Shown: positions 9,756 to 18,514, counted from the stretch's first letter. The stretch: 64,000 bases of DNA from CAYSRC01 sp964446385 (GCA_964446385.1 CAYUOH010000006.1:1-64000), one strand, 5' to 3'. Program-made: numbers and translations. Notes: generated by a model not told the origin, from the sequence alone.

Positions 9756-11696
9756 ATGTCAAAACTCTTCAACATAGGAATAGTAGCCCATGTCGATGCG
9801 GGCAAGACTACCATCACGGAGCAGTTGCTCGGTGTCTCCGGCGCCGTTCGCAGTACCGGAAGCGTGGACGACGGAACATCTGTAACCGATTGGATGGATG
9901 TGGAGCACAGTCGCGGCATCTCAGTTTCCAGTGCCTGTGCGACGCTCAGCTACAAAGGCAGCGACATCTGCATAGTCGACACTCCCGGCCACATCGATTT
10001 TGCCGGTGAGGTGGAGCGTTCCCTTTCCGTTCTTGACGGCGCTGTTCTTGTTGTTTCAGCCGCTGAGGGTGTACAATCCTACACCTCCATTCTGTGGAGA
10101 GCCCTCGAAAAACTACATATCCCGACGGTTATCGCGATAAACAAAATAGACAGAGCTGGAAGCAGCGTCACAAATACCATGAAACAGCTCGGTGCCTTAA
10201 CGGGAGGCAAAGCTGTTCTTCTGAACCGTGTGACAGGCGAGGGTACTGATGGGTCCGACGCCGCAACACTTGATTCTGCCGGACGCGAGGATCTTCTTCT
10301 GGGACTTTCTTCCTTTGACACCGAAATAGAGGAATTTGTTTTCTCTGACGGTGACGCGCCGGATGAAAAAATAAACATCGCTCTTAAAAAGGGCTGCGTA
10401 GCACGTGATATTTTTCCGGCTGTAGCCGTGTGTGCCAAGTTCGGCAGAGGTATTACGGACCTGCTTGAGGCGATAGTGAACTGCCTGCCTGATTCAGAAA
10501 GACTGAATACCGGCGCTCTGTCCGGAAAGATATTCCGTGTTATTCACGACCCTGTTGTCGGAAAGGTGTGCTTTCTTCGCCTGTTCGGCGGAACTCTCAA
10601 CGTCCGCGACAGCCTTACCGCCCATGACAGTGAGCAGTACAAAATAAGCGGTTTGCGCCGTTATTTTGGACGTAAGTTCGAGGATATACGTTCAGTAAGA
10701 CCCGGTGAGATAGCTGCTGTATGCGGTCTGGCGGGGTTCAAAAACGGAGATACTATCGGAGAAGCTCCATCGGGACGCGACGTCTGCATCGCGGAACCGA
10801 TGATCCTTATCGGTGTTATTCCACCCGACGAGGCCGACCGTCCTGCACTCCTTTCGGCTCTTAACATACTTACCGAGGAGGAGCCTCTGCTCGGTCTTGA
10901 CTACAACCAGGCCACACGTGAGATACATATCCGTATAACCGGCATGATACAGCTTGAGATAATGGGCGAGCTTCTTAAAGAACGCTTTGGTCTTGAACCC
11001 GAATTTTCCGAGCCGCGGGTTATCTACCGTGAAATCCCGATTTCCACGGCGAAGGGTAAGTGGGCATACATTATGCCGAAACCCTGTTGGGCTATTGTGG
11101 AGCTTGAGATATCGCCACTGCCGCCGGGCAGCGGATTGAAATTCGAGTCTGTAATAAAAGAGGACGTGCTTGTCCGCCGTTACCAGCATCATGTGGAAAC
11201 CTCGATGTTCGAAACCGCGAAACAGGGAATCTTTGGCTGGGAGGTCACCGATGCACTAGTGCGTCTTACCGATGGCATGAGTCACCACGTGCACACCCAT
11301 CCTCTCGACTTTTTTGTATGTACCCCGGTGTCATTTCTGCGTGCCCTTACCAACGCAGGGAGCGCGTTGATTGAACCATGGGTGCGAGTCACTATGACCG
11401 CCGATGAGGATCTTTTAGGCCGTGTAATACGCGATATTACCGATATGCGTGGTGAGTTTTCAACGCCCGAAATCTCAGGGGGAAGCTTTACTCTTGAGGC
11501 GGTGATGCCCCTTTCAACATCAGTGAATTATCCTCTTAAGTATCGCTCAGTCACCTCGGGTAAAGGACTTTACTCATCTGCCTTCGACAGCTACCGTCCC
11601 TGTCCGGCCGATGTTCATGAAACACTTGCGCGGCGTGAGGTTGACCCGCTTGATCTTGACAAGTGGATACTGTATAAGAGGAGTGCTATTAGTTAA
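9756..11696 (+). CDS. Tet(M)/EF-G-like ribosomal-protection GTPase
   Basis: A 646-residue translational GTPase, close in length to Tet(M) (639). G1 is AHVDAGKT (residues 10-17), G3 is DTPGHIDF and G4 is NKID. The C-terminal half keeps Tet(M) landmarks PLPPGSGL and GWEVTD. In Tet(M) a loop with YSPVSTPADF reaches the drug site; the aligned stretch here is HHVHTHPLDF, so the proline that stacks in the drug pocket is missing. It could be a divergent protection protein or a ribosome-rescue factor. A MATE exporter lies just upstream, so a drug or stress role is plausible but unproven. Confidence 0.8.
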   Translation: MSKLFNIGIVAHVDAGKTTITEQLLGVSGAVRSTGSVDDGTSVTDWMDVEHSRGISVSSACATLSYKGSDICIVDTPGHIDFAGEVERSLSVLDGAVLVVSAAEGVQSYTSILWRALEKLHIPTVIAINKIDRAGSSVTNTMKQLGALTGGKAVLLNRVTGEGTDGSDAATLDSAGREDLLLGLSSFDTEIEEFVFSDGDAPDEKINIALKKGCVARDIFPAVAVCAKFGRGITDLLEAIVNCLPDSERLNTGALSGKIFRVIHDPVVGKVCFLRLFGGTLNVRDSLTAHDSEQYKISGLRRYFGRKFEDIRSVRPGEIAAVCGLAGFKNGDTIGEAPSGRDVCIAEPMILIGVIPPDEADRPALLSALNILTEEEPLLGLDYNQATREIHIRITGMIQLEIMGELLKERFGLEPEFSEPRVIYREIPISTAKGKWAYIMPKPCWAIVELEISPLPPGSGLKFESVIKEDVLVRRYQHHVETSMFETAKQGIFGWEVTDALVRLTDGMSHHVHTHPLDFFVCTPVSFLRALTNAGSALIEPWVRVTMTADEDLLGRVIRDITDMRGEFSTPEISGGSFTLEAVMPLSTSVNYPLKYRSVTSGKGLYSSAFDSYRPCPADVHETLARREVDPLDLDKWILYKRSAIS

Positions 11697-11732
11697 TTAT
11701 CAGAAGTCTTTAAGAAAGCCTTAATTCACGGA

Positions 11733-11775
11733 ATAAAAAAGGGAGGCGGCCTTAATGCCGCCTCCCTTTTTTATT
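11733..11775. terminator. Bidirectional terminator between the Tet(M)-like and DUF362 genes
   Basis: A near-perfect GC-rich stem (gggaggcggc with gccgcctccc) around a short loop, with an A tract on the left and a T tract on the right. It can serve the two convergent genes. Confidence 0.9.
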
Positions 11776-11776
11776 C

Positions 11777-12808
11777 TTAGAGTTTGTTTCTTCCGGGGAA
11801 AGTGTTGTATTTGTCAGGCTTCCACTCAGTATCGATATCCTTTGCGATTTCAGCAATAGTAATTTCAGCGTCGCCGTTGTCGGTATCGATGATAGTGTAC
11901 ATATCGTTGCCCATGCCGATTTCCTTCATATAGCTTAGCTGACGGAGGCCATGGCGGGATTCTATACGCTCGATCATGTGTTTTCCGCTGCCGCCCGGCA
12001 GGTTGTAGATAACGTCTACGCAGGCGTTGTCCACCGCCAGAATGTCGTATCCGGCGAAGATACCTACGTCGGGGGTCATAACGGGCTCGGCTTCCGGACC
12101 TTCGCAGTCACAGGAGATAGACATGTTGCGCATTACGTTGATGTAGGAAACGTGGCCGGCAAAATGGTCAATAGTGGCCTTGGTGGATTCGGTCATGCGC
12201 TCCATGAATTCCTCTTCTGTGATGCCGAACTTCATATTGCCTTTTCCGTGAATCTCGCCTTTTCCGATTTTGCCGTCGGCGCAGCCGATTCCGATGTTCT
12301 TGCTGCTACCGCCGAAGCCGCCGGTAGTGTGGCCCTTGAAATGGGTAAGGGTCAGGAGAGAATCGTATTTAAACAAGTTCTTGCCGACGTGAATGACGTC
12401 AAGCCATTTACCGCCCGTTACTGGCAGTGTGCTGGCGCCGTCCTCGTCTATGATATCGACGGGACAAAAGTTCCAGCCGTTGATTTCAAGGGTTTTACGG
12501 TGTATAGCAGTTTCGCCTCTTGTGCCATCGTAGTAAGTATTGGTCTCAATTATCGTGGCGTCGGGCAGGCTATTGGCCAGAAGGTTTTTGATCCACGGAC
12601 GGGGCAGGATATTAGGACCCTGGGCTTCGCCGGTGTGAAGCTTTACGGCAATCTTGCCGGTGATGCCTTTGGACACGCGGTTGTATATTTTTAGCAGGCC
12701 TTCGGGGGAGAGGTCTCTCGTGAAGTATATAACGGATTTTTCACCGCTTCTCTGATCGTAGGGCAGGTATTTGTTTCCGCCGGTACCCGGCTTCACTTTT
12801 ATGACCAT
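11777..12808 (-). CDS. DUF362 domain protein
   Basis: A 343-residue protein of the DUF362 family. Matching segments include VAVKLHTGE-like KIAVKLHTGEAQGPNILPRP, LTLTHFKGHTTGGFGGSSKN and DILAVDNACVDVIYNLPGG. Many DUF362 proteins carry a C-terminal 4Fe-4S ferredoxin domain; this one has no CxxCxxC cluster, so it is the short form. The function is unknown. The start at ATG 12808 is chosen because TTGGAGGA precedes it; the in-frame TTG further upstream lies inside that ribosome site. Confidence 0.85.
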   Translation of the reverse strand: MVIKVKPGTGGNKYLPYDQRSGEKSVIYFTRDLSPEGLLKIYNRVSKGITGKIAVKLHTGEAQGPNILPRPWIKNLLANSLPDATIIETNTYYDGTRGETAIHRKTLEINGWNFCPVDIIDEDGASTLPVTGGKWLDVIHVGKNLFKYDSLLTLTHFKGHTTGGFGGSSKNIGIGCADGKIGKGEIHGKGNMKFGITEEEFMERMTESTKATIDHFAGHVSYINVMRNMSISCDCEGPEAEPVMTPDVGIFAGYDILAVDNACVDVIYNLPGGSGKHMIERIESRHGLRQLSYMKEIGMGNDMYTIIDTDNGDAEITIAEIAKDIDTEWKPDKYNTFPGRNKL

Positions 12809-12845
12809 TACAGTATCCTCCAAGTTGTTATTGATTTGTTATTTC

Positions 12846-12873
12846 ATTATACAACAATTTATCGTTCCATCAA
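12846..12873 (-). promoter_or_regulatory. Promoter for the DUF362 gene
   Basis: On the minus strand TTGATG (12873-12868), 16 bases, TATAAT (12851-12846), about 38 bases before the start codon. Confidence 0.55.
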
Positions 12874-12904
12874 ATATAAAATAGATGAATAACCTTTTGT
12901 AAGT

Positions 12905-13070
12905 TAGCCGGGGCATGTTGTCGCAGGGCTCGTAGACGTTGCCGTGGAGGACTCCCTTCGAGTCGGCTGCGCTCCGGTATTGACATGTCCACGACATGTC
13001 ATTCACTAACGTTTGTACCCCAAGCAGTACAAAACTTGTTCATCGCCATAATGAAGGGATTTATTAACTA
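12905..13070. other. Intergenic segment without a recognisable gene
   Basis: The 333 bases between the DUF362 and second MATE genes hold no credible ORF. The left part is the DUF362 promoter. A GC-rich block (about 12908-13020) differs in composition from the AT-rich flanks and contains the self-complementary octamer gacatgtc twice, three bases apart (12983-13001 region). It may be a short intergenic repeat. Confidence 0.35.
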
Positions 13071-13141
13071 TGCCAAAACATCGAAATATAGTATACTTTT
13101 TCTATATGAAAATAATCCCGATTGAAAGCAGGTAGCTTGAT

Positions 13142-14512
13142 ATGGCGGTAAAAACGCTAAACCGAAATTATGGTGACATGACGCAGGGCTCGATCCTTTC
13201 GGCTCTTATCCGATTCGCAGTACCAATGATGCTGGGCGGCTTGTTCCAGAACCTATACGGCCTTGCGGATATGACAATAGCCGGGTACACCCTCGGCGAC
13301 AATGCCATCGCGGCCATCTCTTCTACTGCAGCTATCCTCAGCACCATGAACTTCTCCTGTATCGGATTCAACAGCGGCTCGTCCATTATGGTTGCTAACG
13401 CATTCGGAGAGGGAGACATGGAAAAGGCCCGCAAGAACCTGATCGCAATGAATGTTCTGTCGGTGCTTGTTTCCATACTGTTCGCGGGAATCTTCCTCAT
13501 ATTTCTGAATCCGCTGATGCGATTCGTCAAAACTCCCGATACCCTGTTCAGCGACGCCAAGATTTACGCTGTTATCATCATAGTTGGCCTGTTCTTCAGT
13601 ATGTTCTATAACCTGTTTGCAAGCGTATTCAGAGCTTTCGGTAACAGCAAGCTCCCGCTCTACTTCCTTATATTCACAAGCATCCTGAACATCATTCTTG
13701 ACTTTGTGTTTATTGCCCTGTTCCACTGGGGCGTGGCCGGCGCGGCTCTGGCAACCATATTCTCCCAGCAAATTTCCGCGGTCCTGACCGGTATTAGCTT
13801 TTTCAGACATTTCCCTGAGATGAAGTTCAGGCTTTCCGAGCTAAAGGATTCGCTTCCCATCATCCCCGAGATGTTCACGGTTGGTATCTCAGTAGCTATC
13901 ACAAACTCCATCTTTGCCATCGGGGCCATCGCAATCTCGGGTGCCATAAACGCCTTGGGTTCCGAAACTATTATCGCCCATGCCGCGGCCAACAAAGTGC
14001 AGACCTTCTCAGTTATCCCCGCGATGAACATCGCCGGAGCCTGCACTACCTTTACGGCACAGAATTACGGTGCGCGCAATTATGACAGAATCAGGAAAGG
14101 TCTAGTGATTGGCATGGCGCTAAGCCTTGCGTTCAACGTTGTCACATATATAGTAATATTTTACTTTGGCGGAAGCATAACCCGACTTATCACCAATACC
14201 GCAAGTGAAAACGTTGTGTATATGAGCTCGGCAATGATGAAGGTACAGGTGGCATTCACCTGGGCCATGTGTGCAGTAACCGCCTTCAGGATGAGCATCC
14301 AAAGCCTCAGGCGTAGGATTATACCTATGTTCGGCACCGCTATAGAGCTTGTGGTGCGTCTGGTGTTCGCCTACGTTATCACGCCAAGGGTGGGATTCAT
14401 CGCCATCCCGTGGGCGGAGGTCGCAAGCTGGCTTACAAGCGGCACTGCGATGGTAATCGCATTCTTCTCACTGGTCAACGGCCTGAAAACAGGGAAATAT
14501 AAACATATATAG
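13142..14512 (+). CDS. MATE family exporter (copy 2, paralogue of the gene at 8360)
   Basis: A 456-residue, 12-segment MATE transporter the same length as copy 1 and clearly homologous along its whole length (shared MTxGxILSALIRFxVPMMxGGLFQ, ADMTIAGYTLGD, ALGSETIIA and AAQNYGARN-type blocks). The leader is related as well, with tagtatacttttt followed by gaaagcaggt. This suggests that gene and promoter duplicated together and the Tet(M)-like and DUF362 genes now lie between them. It ends in its own terminator. The substrate is unknown. Confidence 0.92.
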   Translation: MAVKTLNRNYGDMTQGSILSALIRFAVPMMLGGLFQNLYGLADMTIAGYTLGDNAIAAISSTAAILSTMNFSCIGFNSGSSIMVANAFGEGDMEKARKNLIAMNVLSVLVSILFAGIFLIFLNPLMRFVKTPDTLFSDAKIYAVIIIVGLFFSMFYNLFASVFRAFGNSKLPLYFLIFTSILNIILDFVFIALFHWGVAGAALATIFSQQISAVLTGISFFRHFPEMKFRLSELKDSLPIIPEMFTVGISVAITNSIFAIGAIAISGAINALGSETIIAHAAANKVQTFSVIPAMNIAGACTTFTAQNYGARNYDRIRKGLVIGMALSLAFNVVTYIVIFYFGGSITRLITNTASENVVYMSSAMMKVQVAFTWAMCAVTAFRMSIQSLRRRIIPMFGTAIELVVRLVFAYVITPRVGFIAIPWAEVASWLTSGTAMVIAFFSLVNGLKTGKYKHI

Positions 14513-14522
14513 CGGCTCCGTC

Positions 14523-14559
14523 AAAAGCACCAAAAAAGATATATTTTAGTGCTTTTTTT
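14523..14559 (+). terminator. Terminator after the second MATE gene
   Basis: aaaagcaccaaaa pairs with ttttagtgctttt (one mismatch), followed by a run of T. Confidence 0.7.
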
Positions 14560-14584
14560 CTACTTTGTTCAATGCTTTATTTCG

Positions 14585-14613
14585 TTGAAAAGGCATATTT
14601 TGTATGCTATCAT
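14585..14613 (+). promoter_or_regulatory. Promoter of the purine operon
   Basis: TTGAAA (14585-14590), 17 bases, TATCAT (14608-14613), immediately upstream of the ZTP riboswitch. Confidence 0.65.
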
Positions 14614-14617
14614 TTTT

Positions 14618-14693
14618 ATAGTACCTGTGACTGACGGATAATGCAGATTACTGCAGGGGAGCAGGGAATATATTTAACGCCGACCGTCTGGGC
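14618..14693 (+). promoter_or_regulatory. ZTP (pfl-motif) riboswitch aptamer
   Basis: The segment has both conserved halves of the ZTP aptamer. The 5' part contains tgactgacgga (14628-14638), and after a short hairpin the 3' part reads gccgaccgtctgggc (14679-14693). Both match the well-studied pfl consensus, and ACGG pairs with CCGT. ZTP/AICAR accumulates when 10-formyl-tetrahydrofolate is short. The switch controls the purine genes and fhs, which makes that cofactor, so sensor and targets fit. Confidence 0.93.
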
Positions 14694-14730
14694 ACAGTAA
14701 AGATTACAGCGTCTTTACTGCGCCCTTTTT
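14690..14730 (+). terminator. Riboswitch-controlled terminator before purE
   Basis: gggcacagtaaag (14690-14702) pairs with ctttactgcgccc (14713-14725) and is followed by TTTTT. Its first four bases are also the last four of the aptamer, so a ligand-stabilised aptamer should block this stem. This makes it a transcriptional ON switch. Confidence 0.9.
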
Positions 14731-14751
14731 GCTTTTGAAAGGAGTACTTCC

Positions 14752-15240
14752 ATGAAAAAAGTCGGAATCGTCATGGGCAGCGACAGCGATCTGCCGATTG
14801 TACAGAAGACGATAGAAACCCTCAAGGCATTCGGTGTCCCCTACGAGGTACACATCTTCTCCGCCCACAGAACACCGCTGGAGGCCGCTGCATTTGCATG
14901 CAGCGCGGAAGAAAACGGCTTTGCCGTGCTCATTGCCGCCGCCGGAATGGCCGCTCACCTCGCGGGCGCAATTGCCGCGGGAACAGTTCTGCCCGTAATA
15001 GGAATTCCATGTAAATCAAATACGCTTGACGGCATTGATGCCCTCCTGTCCACCGTACAGATGCCATCCGGAATACCGGTCGCAACTGTCGCAATAAACG
15101 GATCCGTCAATGCCGCTTTGCTTTCGATACAGATTCTGGCCCTCTGCGAGCCGGTACTGTCCGAAAAGCTTAAGGAAAAGAGGGCGGCCGACGCAGCCGC
15201 GGTCCTAGCTAATGATTCGGAAATAGCTTCAAAACTATAA
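14752..15240 (+). CDS. purE: N5-carboxyaminoimidazole ribonucleotide mutase (PurE class I)
   Basis: A 162-residue protein. The N-terminal IVMGSDSDLP phosphate-binding loop, the SAHRTP motif and AAGMAAHLAG are the PurE signatures; the SAHRTP histidine is the catalytic residue. It converts N5-CAIR to CAIR. No purK is visible here, so purK is elsewhere, or the enzyme uses AIR directly. First gene of the operon, with GGAG 8 bases before its ATG. Confidence 0.97.
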   Translation: MKKVGIVMGSDSDLPIVQKTIETLKAFGVPYEVHIFSAHRTPLEAAAFACSAEENGFAVLIAAAGMAAHLAGAIAAGTVLPVIGIPCKSNTLDGIDALLSTVQMPSGIPVATVAINGSVNAALLSIQILALCEPVLSEKLKEKRAADAAAVLANDSEIASKL

Positions 15241-15258
15241 AATATACTGGAGAAAATT

Positions 15259-15942
15259 ATGGAACTTATTTACACAGGAAAAACCAAGAATGTCTATGTA
15301 CTTGACAACGGTAATTATCTTCTAAAATTCAAGGACGATGTTACCGGCAAGGATGGCAAGTTCGACCCCGGTGAAAACTCGATCGGTCTTTCAATCGAGG
15401 GTGTCGGCGACATCAACCTCCGCATGACAGATTATTACTTCAAAAATATCAACGAAGCCGGCATTAAAACCCACTTCGTAAAAGCCAACCTAGACGACAC
15501 CACTATGGAGGTTCTTCCCGCCAGAGTGTTTGGCCACGGCCTTGAGGTCATTTGCCGTTGCAAAGCTGTCGGAAGCTTCTTCCGCAGATACGGCGAATAT
15601 ATTGCCGAGGGGAGCGACCTTGATGCATACGTCGAGATGACATTCAAGAACGATGAAAAAGGTGATCCTCTTGTTACCAAGGACGCCCTAGCCGCTCTAG
15701 GCGTCATGTCTGAGACCCAGTACGACGAGATTAAGGCCATGACCAAAGATATCACAAAGATCGTCGCCGACGATCTTGCCGAAAAGGGTCTTGTGCTTTA
15801 CGATATCAAGTTCGAGTTCGGATACGACAGCGACGGCAGCGTAATGCTTATCGATGAAATCGCAAGCGGCAATATGCGCGTATACAAGGAAGGCGAGTAC
15901 ATCGAGCCTATGGAGCTTTCCGAGTTATTCTTTGCAAAATAA
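15259..15942 (+). CDS. purC: SAICAR synthase
   Basis: A 227-residue protein near the usual bacterial length of about 235. It has the N-terminal YTGKTKNVY nucleotide-binding region and the later LYDIKFEFGYDSDG and LIDEIASGNMRVY segments typical of PurC. It joins CAIR and aspartate using ATP. It follows purE by 18 bases with a GGAG ribosome site. SAICAR must then be split by PurB, which is not in the window. Confidence 0.95.
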   Translation: MELIYTGKTKNVYVLDNGNYLLKFKDDVTGKDGKFDPGENSIGLSIEGVGDINLRMTDYYFKNINEAGIKTHFVKANLDDTTMEVLPARVFGHGLEVICRCKAVGSFFRRYGEYIAEGSDLDAYVEMTFKNDEKGDPLVTKDALAALGVMSETQYDEIKAMTKDITKIVADDLAEKGLVLYDIKFEFGYDSDGSVMLIDEIASGNMRVYKEGEYIEPMELSELFFAK

Positions 15943-15962
15943 AAAAATAAGGGGCTTTTACT

Positions 15963-17387
15963 ATGGGTGGTTTTTTCGGAGTTGTCGGCCGCTGTGACGT
16001 TATATCTGATGTTTTCTTCGGCACGGACTATCATTCACATTTGGGTACCAAGAGTGCGGGCGTTGCCGCTTATTCATCCGAAATCGGGCTGCAGCGTAAA
16101 ATTCACAACATAGACAACGCTCCGTTCCGTACTCAGTTCGAGGGTATTTTGGAACAGATACAGGGAACCAGCGCTATAGGTTCCATCAACGACACCGACC
16201 CCCAGCCTTTACTGGTGCGTTCCTCGCTGGGAAGCTACGCCATAACCGTTGTAGGCATTATCATTAACAAGGAACAGCTTGTAAAACAGTACGTGGAGGA
16301 GTTCAGCGGACAGCTTACCGTAGTTACCGGTGGCGGAGTAAACACCACCGAACTTGTGGCTGCCTTCATAAACCGCAAGCCCACTCTAGCGGAGGGTATT
16401 CGCTATGCCCAGGAAATGATAGAGGGTACCGCACTTATCATCATCCTTACCGAACACGGAAGCATTATCGCCGCCCGCGACAGGGCCGGGCGCCTTCCGG
16501 TCCACGTCGGCAAAAACTGCGGCGGGTACTGTGTATCCTTTGAGCACTTCGCGTACGAAAAGTTGGGCTTTGAAAACTACTATGAGCTTAAGCCTGCGGA
16601 AATCGTGGAACTTACGGCCGACGGCATGAACATTCTTATACCTGGCCGGGATGAGATGCATATCTGCAGCTTTCTGTGGAGTTACTACGGTTTCCCGACG
16701 TCCTCATACGAGGGAATTAACGTCGAAGCCATGCGATACCGCAACGGTGAGATAATGGCCGAAACAGAGATGGAAAAGGGAGAGATTCCCCATGTGGACT
16801 GGGTGGCCGGTGTACCCGATTCCGGTACGCCCCACGCCATAGGCTACGCCAACAAATCGCATATTCCCTTTGCACGACCTTTTATTAAATACACACCCAC
16901 CTGGCCCCGCAGCTTTATGCCTGGTAGCCAGCGTGAGCGTAACCGTATCGCCAAGATGAAGCAGATCCCAGTTATTGAGCTTATCAACGGACGTGAGCTT
17001 CTGTTCGTGGACGATTCCATAGTACGCGGCACCCAGATACGCGAGACCATCGAGTTCCTGTACGAAAGCGGCGCCAAGGCTGTTCACATGCGCTCCGCCT
17101 GTCCGCCAATAATGTACGGATGTAAATTTTTAAACTTCTCCCGCTCCACCGGGGATATGGACCTTATTACCCGCGATATTATCCAGGAGCTTGAGGGCGA
17201 GGAGGGGTTCAATCACATAGACGAATACAGCAATTCCTCAACCGAACGCGGCAAAAAGATGCGCGACACCATGTGCGAAAAACTACATCTTGCCTCTATC
17301 GAATTTCAAACTCTCGAGGGTATTCAAAAGGCGATAGGCTTGCCGGCCTGCAAACTGTGCACCTATTGTTGGAACGGAAAGGAATAA
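15963..17387 (+). CDS. purF: PurF-type amidophosphoribosyltransferase lacking the N-terminal cysteine
   Basis: A 474-residue protein with the PurF fold: an Ntn-type N-terminal domain and a C-terminal phosphoribosyltransferase domain carrying the PRPP loop LLFVDDSIVRGTQIRE. PDSGTPHAIGYA and YTPTWPRSF are also typical. Ordinary PurF starts MCG with Cys1 as the glutaminase nucleophile, but this one starts MGGFFGVVG and its first cysteine is residue 11. This matches a second PurF type common in anaerobes (MGGFFG start, ICSFLWxYYGFPTS). It ends with a CKLCTYC motif that could bind metal or Fe-S. It probably uses free ammonia or a partner amidase. The position between purC and purM supports the pathway role. 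Confidence 0.88.
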   Translation: MGGFFGVVGRCDVISDVFFGTDYHSHLGTKSAGVAAYSSEIGLQRKIHNIDNAPFRTQFEGILEQIQGTSAIGSINDTDPQPLLVRSSLGSYAITVVGIIINKEQLVKQYVEEFSGQLTVVTGGGVNTTELVAAFINRKPTLAEGIRYAQEMIEGTALIIILTEHGSIIAARDRAGRLPVHVGKNCGGYCVSFEHFAYEKLGFENYYELKPAEIVELTADGMNILIPGRDEMHICSFLWSYYGFPTSSYEGINVEAMRYRNGEIMAETEMEKGEIPHVDWVAGVPDSGTPHAIGYANKSHIPFARPFIKYTPTWPRSFMPGSQRERNRIAKMKQIPVIELINGRELLFVDDSIVRGTQIRETIEFLYESGAKAVHMRSACPPIMYGCKFLNFSRSTGDMDLITRDIIQELEGEEGFNHIDEYSNSSTERGKKMRDTMCEKLHLASIEFQTLEGIQKAIGLPACKLCTYCWNGKE

Positions 17388-17393
17388 ACTACA

Positions 17394-18434
17394 ATGGAGA
17401 ATTCAAAATCGATTGCCTATGCCGAAGCCGGGGTCGATATCACTGCCGGATATAGGGCTGTAGAGCTTATGAAAGAACATATTGCCTCCACAAAGACTGA
17501 AGGCGTCTGTTCCGATATAGGTGGCTTCGGCGGGCTGTTTGCCCTTGATCTTGCGGGGATGAAAAATCCCATACTCGTAAGCGGCACCGACGGTGTGGGG
17601 ACCAAGCTGATGATAGCTTTCTTAATGGACAAGCACGACACGGTCGGCATCGACTGCGTGGCGATGTGTGTCAATGACATTATCTGCAGCGGCGCGAAAC
17701 CGCTGTTCTTCCTGGATTACATTGCCTGCGGCAAAAACATTCCCGAAAGGATTGTATCTATTGTAAAAGGCGTCTGCGAGGGATGCGTTCAGGCGGGCGC
17801 CGCGCTGATAGGCGGGGAGACCGCCGAGATGCCAGGGTTCTACCCCGCCGACGAATACGACCTTGCGGGATACTGTACCGGCATAGTGGACAGGGACAAG
17901 ATAATCGACAACAAAACTATGATTCCAGGAGACGTAATAATCGCACTTCCATCAAGCGGCGTTCACTCCAACGGCTTCTCGCTTATTCGCAAGGTGTTCG
18001 ACGTTGAAAACCGCGACCTTAAGGCACCCGTTGCGGAGCTGGGGGGAAAATCATTGGGAGAGACGCTTTTGACCCCGACAAAGATATATGTAAAGCCAGT
18101 CATGGCTCTTCTTGATAAGGTTAAGGTCAAGGGTATTGCCCATATTACCGGAGGCGGATTCTACGAGAATATACCGCGAAGCCTTCCCGATGGTTTGTGT
18201 GCGTTTATCGAGCGTGCAGCCGTCCGCGTTTTGCCGGTATTCGATCTGATCGCGAAAAAAGGAAATATAACCGAACACGACATGTTCAACACCTTCAACA
18301 TGGGTGTGGGCATGAGTGTCATAATTGCTAAGGAAGACATGGACACCGCTCTTGAGATTCTTAAAGAGAACGTTGAGGACGCCTACGTTATCGGACATGT
18401 CGAAAAGTCCGAAGGGAGGATAAGGATATGCTGA
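17394..18434 (+). CDS. purM: AIR synthetase (phosphoribosylformylglycinamidine cyclo-ligase)
   Basis: A 346-residue protein of normal PurM length. It has YAEAGVDITAGYRAV at the N-terminus, then the ATP/FGAM loop GTDGVGTKL, DCVAMCVNDIICSGAKPLFFLDY and GGETAEMPGFY. It closes FGAM to AIR using ATP. It begins 6 bases after the purF stop, with its ribosome site (AAGGAA) inside the end of purF. The last four codons overlap the start of a small ORF. Confidence 0.97.
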   Translation: MENSKSIAYAEAGVDITAGYRAVELMKEHIASTKTEGVCSDIGGFGGLFALDLAGMKNPILVSGTDGVGTKLMIAFLMDKHDTVGIDCVAMCVNDIICSGAKPLFFLDYIACGKNIPERIVSIVKGVCEGCVQAGAALIGGETAEMPGFYPADEYDLAGYCTGIVDRDKIIDNKTMIPGDVIIALPSSGVHSNGFSLIRKVFDVENRDLKAPVAELGGKSLGETLLTPTKIYVKPVMALLDKVKVKGIAHITGGGFYENIPRSLPDGLCAFIERAAVRVLPVFDLIAKKGNITEHDMFNTFNMGVGMSVIIAKEDMDTALEILKENVEDAYVIGHVEKSEGRIRIC

Positions 18435-18514
18435 AAACAGTTACTGGAGCGGCTTCCTCCGCCAGTCTGATTCTGCCGCTTCTTGCGAAAACGGGTAACA
18501 GAGATGCCGGATAA
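18428..18514 (+). CDS. Predicted 28-residue coupling peptide between purM and purN
   Basis: A small ORF begins at ATG 18428, inside the purM stop region, and ends at TAA 18512-18514, 11 bases inside purN. It begins MLKTVTGAASSASLILPLLA. A strong ribosome site (gggagg) lies 8 bases before its ATG, whereas the purN ATG at 18504 has only a poor one. The simplest reading is that translating this ORF delivers ribosomes to purN by termination-reinitiation. No homologue is recognised, and it could also be a decayed 5' end of purN. Confidence 0.45.
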   Translation: MLKTVTGAASSASLILPLLAKTGNRDAG

